Assembly: GCF_009711475.1 (NCBI RefSeq)
Contig: NZ_SMMD01000830.1
Location: forward strand, 1-9,964
Direction of reading: 5' to 3'
Origin: Fulvivirga aurantia
GTDB taxonomy: Bacteria > Bacteroidota > Bacteroidia > Cytophagales > Cyclobacteriaceae
Length of the DNA stretch: 9,964 nucleotides
The position numbers and the translations under genes were made by a program. This document shows, piece by piece, positions 5,983 to 9,964 of the stretch (its first letter is position 1; each line of letters opens with the position of its first letter). The notes under the pieces were generated by a model. It had not been told where the DNA came from and did not search any database. It saw nothing but the letters and a program-made list of their open reading frames with translations.

Positions 5983-7908
5983 TTAGTTTTTGGCCAGGGT
6001 TGGCTCCAACATCGCAACAACTGTATTTTCTATACCGGCAGGATCAAAACCACATTCTGCTTGTAGCTCAAGCTGTGTACCATGCTCAATAATATCGTCT
6101 GGTATACCCAATCTCTTTACCTGAGCGGTGTAGTTGTGGTCTGCCATAAATTCAAGTATCGCACTACCAAACCCACCCATGAGACAACCATCTTCAACTG
6201 TCACTACTTTATCGTGGTTTTTGAAAACTTCATGCAAAAGCTTTTCATCGAGTGGCTTTACAAATCGCATGTCATAATGAGCGACATTGATATTTTCCTT
6301 CTCCAAATTTTCGCAAACCTCTACGGCATAATTGCCGACATGGCCAATAGTGAGAATAGCTAGTTCTTCACCAGCTTTAATTCTTCTACCTGTACCTATT
6401 TCTATCTCCTTCATTGGGGTGCGCCATTCCGGCATCACGCCTTGCCCTCTTGGGTATCTGATGGTAAATGCTTTTCCTTCTCTAGGTAGCTGAGAAGTAT
6501 ACATTAGGTCTCTAAGCTCTTCTTCGTTCATCGGAGCTGATACAATCATATTAGGGATCGATCTCATGTAAGCTATATCGTAAGCTCCATGGTGGGTCGG
6601 GCCGTCAGCGCCTGCAAAACCGGCACGATCGAGACAGAAAACCACAGGAAGATCCTGTATACACACATCATGGATCACCTGATCATAAGCACGCTGCATA
6701 AAGGTGCTGTAAATATTGCAAAACGGTATAAGACCCTGTGTGGCCATACCTGCTGAGAACGTAACTGCATGTTGCTCTGCAATACCTACATCAAATGCTC
6801 TATCAGGCATTGCCTTCATCATTATGTTCATTGATGAACCTGAAGGCATAGCTGGAGTAACCCCAACTATTTTATCATTCTTTTCGGCAAGCTCAACCAC
6901 AGTATGGCCGAATACATCCTGGTACTTCGGTGGCTGTGGTGTTTCAGGTACTTTCTTATGAATCTCACCTGTAACTTTATCAAACTTACCCGGTGCATGC
7001 CAGGTAGTTTGGTTGCCGTTTTCTGAAGGACCATATCCTTTACCTTTACGGGTAATGCAATGTAAAATTTTTGGTCCTTTAATATCTTTTAAATCATCAA
7101 GCACACTCACCATATGATTTACATCATGTCCATCTACAGGACCGAAGTATCTCAAATTAAGCGACTCAAACATATTGCTTTGGCTAAGCAAAAATGATTT
7201 AATACTGTTTTCTACTTTAGAAATTACCTCTCTGGCGTTTGGTCCAAACTTGCTTACTTTGCCGAGAATCTTCCACACATCATCTTTTACTTTATTATAG
7301 GTATGAGATGTGGTAATGTCTGTTAAATAATCTTTCAATGCGCCAACATTGGGGTCAATAGACATACAGTTATCATTCAAGATAATCAGTATGTTGCTAT
7401 TAGAAACACCCGCATGATTCATCCCTTCGAAAGCCAAACCACCCGTCATGGCGCCATCGCCAATCACGGCAATATGCTGCTTTTCTTCAAGGCCTTTATA
7501 TTTAGAGGCTACAGCCATACCCAAGGCACCAGATATTGAGGTTGATGAGTGCCCTACCCCAAATGTATCATACTCGCTTTCCTTTCTTTTAGGAAAACCA
7601 GAAAGCCCTTTGTATTGCCTGTTGGTGTGAAATTTATCTTTTCTACCAGTAAGAATTTTATGCCCATAAGCCTGGTGGCCTACGTCCCAAACCAATTGGT
7701 CGTAAGGTGTATTAAATACATAATGCAAAGCTACGGTAAGCTCCACCACGCCCAGACTGGCCCCAAAGTGGCCACCATATACTGATACATTGTCTATTAT
7801 ATAATTGCGAAGCTCTTCAGAAACCTGAACCAATTCTTCTGGCTTTAGTTTCTTCAAGTCATCCGGATTGTCAATAGACGCTAATAATTTTCCTGGTTCG
7901 ATAAGCAT
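5983..7908 (-). CDS. dxs: 1-deoxy-D-xylulose-5-phosphate synthase
   Basis: A 641-residue enzyme (usual length 620-640) that condenses pyruvate with D-glyceraldehyde 3-phosphate, using thiamine diphosphate, to make DXP, the entry point of the MEP isoprenoid pathway and a precursor for thiamine and pyridoxal. Conserved elements in order: GGHFGASLG with His47; WDVGHQAYGHKILTGR (74-89); the thiamine-diphosphate/Mg motif from GDGAMTGG (150-157) to LNDN (177-180); the pyrimidine-domain GIAEQHAV with Glu378; and DRAGFAGADGPTHHG (427-441). The C-terminal transketolase domain runs from about 505 to 630, with TVEDGCLMGGFGSA. All key residues are present and the frame is intact. The start at 7908 gives a normal N-terminus (MLIEPGKLLASIDNPDDLKKL). 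It heads a probable two-gene operon with the alpha/beta hydrolase and is divergent from scpA. Confidence 0.98.
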   Translation of the reverse strand: MLIEPGKLLASIDNPDDLKKLKPEELVQVSEELRNYIIDNVSVYGGHFGASLGVVELTVALHYVFNTPYDQLVWDVGHQAYGHKILTGRKDKFHTNRQYKGLSGFPKRKESEYDTFGVGHSSTSISGALGMAVASKYKGLEEKQHIAVIGDGAMTGGLAFEGMNHAGVSNSNILIILNDNCMSIDPNVGALKDYLTDITTSHTYNKVKDDVWKILGKVSKFGPNAREVISKVENSIKSFLLSQSNMFESLNLRYFGPVDGHDVNHMVSVLDDLKDIKGPKILHCITRKGKGYGPSENGNQTTWHAPGKFDKVTGEIHKKVPETPQPPKYQDVFGHTVVELAEKNDKIVGVTPAMPSGSSMNIMMKAMPDRAFDVGIAEQHAVTFSAGMATQGLIPFCNIYSTFMQRAYDQVIHDVCIQDLPVVFCLDRAGFAGADGPTHHGAYDIAYMRSIPNMIVSAPMNEEELRDLMYTSQLPREGKAFTIRYPRGQGVMPEWRTPMKEIEIGTGRRIKAGEELAILTIGHVGNYAVEVCENLEKENINVAHYDMRFVKPLDEKLLHEVFKNHDKVVTVEDGCLMGGFGSAILEFMADHNYTAQVKRLGIPDDIIEHGTQLELQAECGFDPAGIENTVVAMLEPTLAKN

Positions 7909-7998
7909 AACATAAAACTGGTAACACAGCTAAAACAATAAATTAAGGTAACTGTTTTAAATACCTAATGCAAACGGTTGGTTTAGCTCTTAAGCCCA

Positions 7999-8006
7999 CA
8001 AATTTA
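7999..8006 (-). promoter_or_regulatory. candidate -7 box of the dxs promoter
   Basis: On the minus strand this reads TAAATTTG, a perfect match to the Bacteroidota -7 consensus TAnnTTTG. Transcription would begin near 7993 and give a leader of about 85 nt before dxs. No TTTG -33 element is seen at the expected distance, so this is a candidate only. Confidence 0.35.
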
Positions 8007-8049
8007 GGATTTTACTATTACATCGGTATTAAATGAGACTGATAAATAA

Positions 8050-8057
8050 TATCTTTG
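8050..8057 (+). promoter_or_regulatory. candidate -7 box of the scpA promoter
   Basis: TATCTTTG matches the Bacteroidota -7 consensus TAnnTTTG exactly. It lies 32 bp ahead of the scpA start codon, implying a leader of roughly 25-28 nt. A -33 TTTG element is not evident upstream. Confidence 0.45.
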
Positions 8058-8077
8058 AAATTCTCTTGAATATATAA

Positions 8078-8092
8078 ATGCATATAAATTGA
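8078..8092 (+). other. four-codon reading frame overlapping the scpA start
   Basis: ATG CAT ATA AAT TGA encodes MHIN and stops at 8090-8092, sharing the bases TTGA with the TTG start of scpA at 8089. It is the only ATG close to the 5' end of the predicted scpA message. It could deliver ribosomes to the TTG by stop-start coupling. Alternatively, a single missing T near 8089 would fuse it in frame with scpA (MHIN-LSFEIK). Confidence 0.3.
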
Positions 8093-8838
8093 GCTTTGAA
8101 ATCAAATTACCATTATTTGAGGGTCCTTTTGACCTCCTACTTTTCTTTATAGAAAGGGACGAGCTTGATATTTATGACATTCCTATCTCTAAGATTACCA
8201 ACGACTTCCTTGACTATCTACACCGTTTAGAAGAAATGAATGTTGAAGTGGCCAGCGAGTTTATTTTAGTAGCTGCTTCGCTTATGCGCATTAAGTCAAA
8301 GATGCTTTTGCCTCGCCCTCAATTAGACGAAGAAGGTAATGAAATAGACCCCAGAGAAGAGCTGGTAAAACACCTGTTGGAGTACAAGAAATACAAATCG
8401 GTACTTGAGCAGCTCAAAAACATGGAGGAAGGTGAAATTGACAAAGAGAAAAGAGGCAATCTTTCCAGAGAAATAAGACTATTGTCAGAGAGTGTAAATG
8501 TAGAATCTGAGCTTCAGGATGTAGACCTTTACAAACTACTCAAGGTATACCAACGCGTACTTGAGCGCTATGAGTTAGAAAAAAATAAGCCGACTCACCA
8601 GGTGGTACAATATCCTTATACCATAAGCGGTCAAAAAGACTTTATCCTCAACAAATTGGCCGACTCACCTAAACTGGCCTTTACTAAGATTATCGAAGCT
8701 GAACCAAACAAAATTGCCGTGATCTTTAATTTTCTGGCCATTTTGGAGCTTTTACAACTCAGCCTCATCACCATGCACCTTGGCATCGGATTTAATAATT
8801 TTTGGATTGAGCGATTGGAGGAGGTACCTGCCGGGTAA
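8089..8838 (+). CDS. scpA: segregation and condensation protein A
   Basis: A 249-residue kleisin subunit of the Smc-ScpAB condensin, which bridges the two Smc heads and takes part in chromosome compaction and segregation. The N-terminal Smc-neck-binding domain shows the hallmark LPLFEGPFDLLLFFIERDELDIYDIPI (residues 7-33), with LVAASLMRIKSKMLLP at 60-75. A charged linker, about 80-165, would bind ScpB. A C-terminal winged helix (about 175-245), ending near FNNFWIERL, would bind the other Smc head. The start is TTG at 8089: the frame is closed by a TGA at 8056-8058, no in-frame ATG exists between, and MSFEIKLP is a normal ScpA beginning. No scpB is adjacent here. The next gene begins directly at the base after the scpA stop, so the two are probably translated from one message. 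Confidence 0.95.
   Translation: MSFEIKLPLFEGPFDLLLFFIERDELDIYDIPISKITNDFLDYLHRLEEMNVEVASEFILVAASLMRIKSKMLLPRPQLDEEGNEIDPREELVKHLLEYKKYKSVLEQLKNMEEGEIDKEKRGNLSREIRLLSESVNVESELQDVDLYKLLKVYQRVLERYELEKNKPTHQVVQYPYTISGQKDFILNKLADSPKLAFTKIIEAEPNKIAVIFNFLAILELLQLSLITMHLGIGFNNFWIERLEEVPAG
8817..8825 (+). promoter_or_regulatory. Shine-Dalgarno-like site for the flippase gene inside scpA
   Basis: GGAGGAGGT lies within the last codons of scpA, about 13 bases before ATG 8839. It is unusually strong for a Bacteroidota gene. Part of it also encodes LEEV of ScpA, so it may be fortuitous, but together with the zero-base junction it supports coupled translation. Confidence 0.4.
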
Positions 8839-9879
8839 ATGAATCTTGACACTAAAAAAATACTAAAGACTTTAAACCCCAATAAAGTTTGGTTGCCAGC
8901 CGCCATAAGCGTTGGTTTTGTGGTCTTCATGATATGGTCTGACGACAATATCACCACAGAAAAACTTAATCTGATCTGGCAAGCAAAAGCATTTCCTGTG
9001 GTTATGGCTTTTGTCATGCTCCTGATTAAAGAAACCGCCTACGTCTATAGAATAAGATCACTTACAAATAAGCAGCTCACCTGGACGAGCAGTATCTATG
9101 TGATTATTCTCTGGGAATTTGCCTCGGCAGTTACCCCATCAGTAGTGGGTGGTACTGCCGTAGCAGTGTTTATATTACTCAAAGAGAAAATAAACTTTGG
9201 TAAGTCGTTGGCCTTTGTGATGCTAAGTGCCATTCTCGATAACCTTTTCTTTGTTGTCACCGCACCACTGGCATTACTAATTATAGGCTATGACATTTTT
9301 CCGGACTTTGGCCAAACCATGCGTGGTGTCTTTATTACCAGTTATTCTCTAATCGCCATCTACACGCTGGTGATGTGTCTGGCGCTCTTTTACAGGCCCA
9401 GGTTGTTTAAGTGGTTTTTGATAAAAGTCACAAGCCTAAAGTTTCTAAGAAAATGGCGCTATGCAGCATACCAACATGGCAATGAGGTTATGTGGGCCTC
9501 GTCACTGATCAAAGGAAAGAAAATCGGCTATTGGATACGTATTATAACAGCAACCATTGTTGCCTGGATAGCCCGATACGCGATTCTCAACTTCCTGATT
9601 GCTGCTTATACCGATGGCCTTGATATCATTGATCATGCCGTAATCTTTGGCAAACATCTTATTTTATGGATTGTGATGTTACTCTCACCTACTCCAGGAA
9701 GCACAGGTACTGCCGAACACTTCTTCATGCAGTCGTTCGTCAGCTATTTAGATCAATATACGATTGGAGCAGCCATGTTATGGAGAATCATTAGCTATTA
9801 TCCTTACCTACTTGTTGGTGCAATTATTCTTCCCAAATGGGTAAAAAGAGTATTCTTCAACAGAAGAAAAAACCAATAA
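8839..9879 (+). CDS. flippase-like integral membrane protein (lysylphosphatidylglycerol synthase TM domain, UPF0104)
   Basis: A 346-residue inner-membrane protein with about eight predicted transmembrane segments (near 17-34, 50-65, 83-116, 123-150, 163-185, 228-254, 268-284 and 314-332) and a basic C-terminus (KRVFFNRRKNQ). Family markers are the EFASAVTPSVVGGTAVAV region (93-110) and SPTPGSTGTAE (283-293), corresponding to the conserved PTPGG.GG.E-like motif of the LPG_synthase_TM family (PF03706). This is the membrane half of MprF without its aminoacyl-transferase domain, so it is not an aminoacyl-lipid synthase; movement of a lipid or polyprenyl-linked substrate is a family-level guess. 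ATG 8839 follows the scpA TAA with no gap, and GGAGGAGGT at 8817-8825 inside scpA can serve as its ribosome site. The functional link to scpA is unclear. Confidence 0.88.
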   Translation: MNLDTKKILKTLNPNKVWLPAAISVGFVVFMIWSDDNITTEKLNLIWQAKAFPVVMAFVMLLIKETAYVYRIRSLTNKQLTWTSSIYVIILWEFASAVTPSVVGGTAVAVFILLKEKINFGKSLAFVMLSAILDNLFFVVTAPLALLIIGYDIFPDFGQTMRGVFITSYSLIAIYTLVMCLALFYRPRLFKWFLIKVTSLKFLRKWRYAAYQHGNEVMWASSLIKGKKIGYWIRIITATIVAWIARYAILNFLIAAYTDGLDIIDHAVIFGKHLILWIVMLLSPTPGSTGTAEHFFMQSFVSYLDQYTIGAAMLWRIISYYPYLLVGAIILPKWVKRVFFNRRKNQ

Positions 9880-9964
9880 GCAAACTGCATATAATTTTGG
9901 AAGATCAATGTTAAGCCATTGTTTCTAAAATTTTATTCTGCTCAGTTCCCTATTATTCAGTTTT
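9880..9964 (+). promoter_or_regulatory. region after the flippase gene: candidate promoter box and weak hairpin
   Basis: TAATTTTG at 9892-9899 matches the TAnnTTTG -7 consensus and could drive a gene beyond the window edge. CAATG-ttaagc-CATTG at 9906-9921, followed by a T-rich stretch, could instead be a weak terminator for the scpA operon. The two readings compete and the 5-bp stem is short. No gene is visible in these 85 bases. Confidence 0.25.

Noticed and set aside
7946..7966. AGGTA...TACCT inverted repeat in the dxs leader
   Set aside because: Five-base stem with an 11-base loop in AT-rich DNA; no riboswitch-like conserved core is visible, so a thiamine or other riboswitch is not supported.

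Overview
The window reads as ordinary chromosomal sequence from a Bacteroidota bacterium, most likely a Cytophagales-type marine or soil gliding bacterium (Fulvivirga/Marivirga/Roseivirga-like). The basis is AT-rich coding sequence, two Bacteroidota-style lipoprotein signals (one followed by a QKED stretch resembling the Bacteroidota surface-export signal), TAnnTTTG-type -7 promoter boxes, weak or absent Shine-Dalgarno sites, and protein sequences of Bacteroidota flavour (ScpA, Dxs, an OpB-type S9 peptidase). The taxonomic placement below phylum is inference. No phage, insertion sequence, CRISPR array, tRNA or rRNA was found.

Layout. Positions 1-66 hold what looks like the edge of a dispersed intergenic repeat. 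Next come two structurally different L,D-transpeptidases transcribed divergently (67-801 minus, 1015-2796 plus) from a shared 213-bp region that carries a two-turn-spaced direct repeat and a short dyad. The plus-strand transpeptidase converges, with 23 bp between, on an OpB-like serine oligopeptidase lipoprotein (2820-4949 minus). A small 46-codon gene (5049-5189 plus) lies between the peptidase and the next operon; its stop overlaps the stop of a convergent alpha/beta hydrolase. That hydrolase (5186-5971 minus) sits 11 bp downstream of dxs (5983-7908 minus), so the two probably form an operon. From the 180-bp dxs/scpA intergenic region, scpA (8089-8838, TTG start) and a flippase-like membrane protein (8839-9879) run rightward with no gap between them.

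Function. The window covers peptidoglycan 3-3 cross-linking or modification (two L,D-transpeptidases), peptide degradation at the cell envelope, isoprenoid precursor synthesis (Dxs, first step of the MEP pathway), chromosome condensation (ScpA) and a membrane protein of the lysylphosphatidylglycerol-synthase/flippase superfamily. Apart from the two operon-like pairs, the genes do not form one pathway.

I did not see a dramatic new system. The points most worth a second look are the small highly charged protein at 5049-5189, the predicted surface location and altered specificity pocket of the oligopeptidase, and the unusual TTG start of scpA behind a four-codon overlapping leader.
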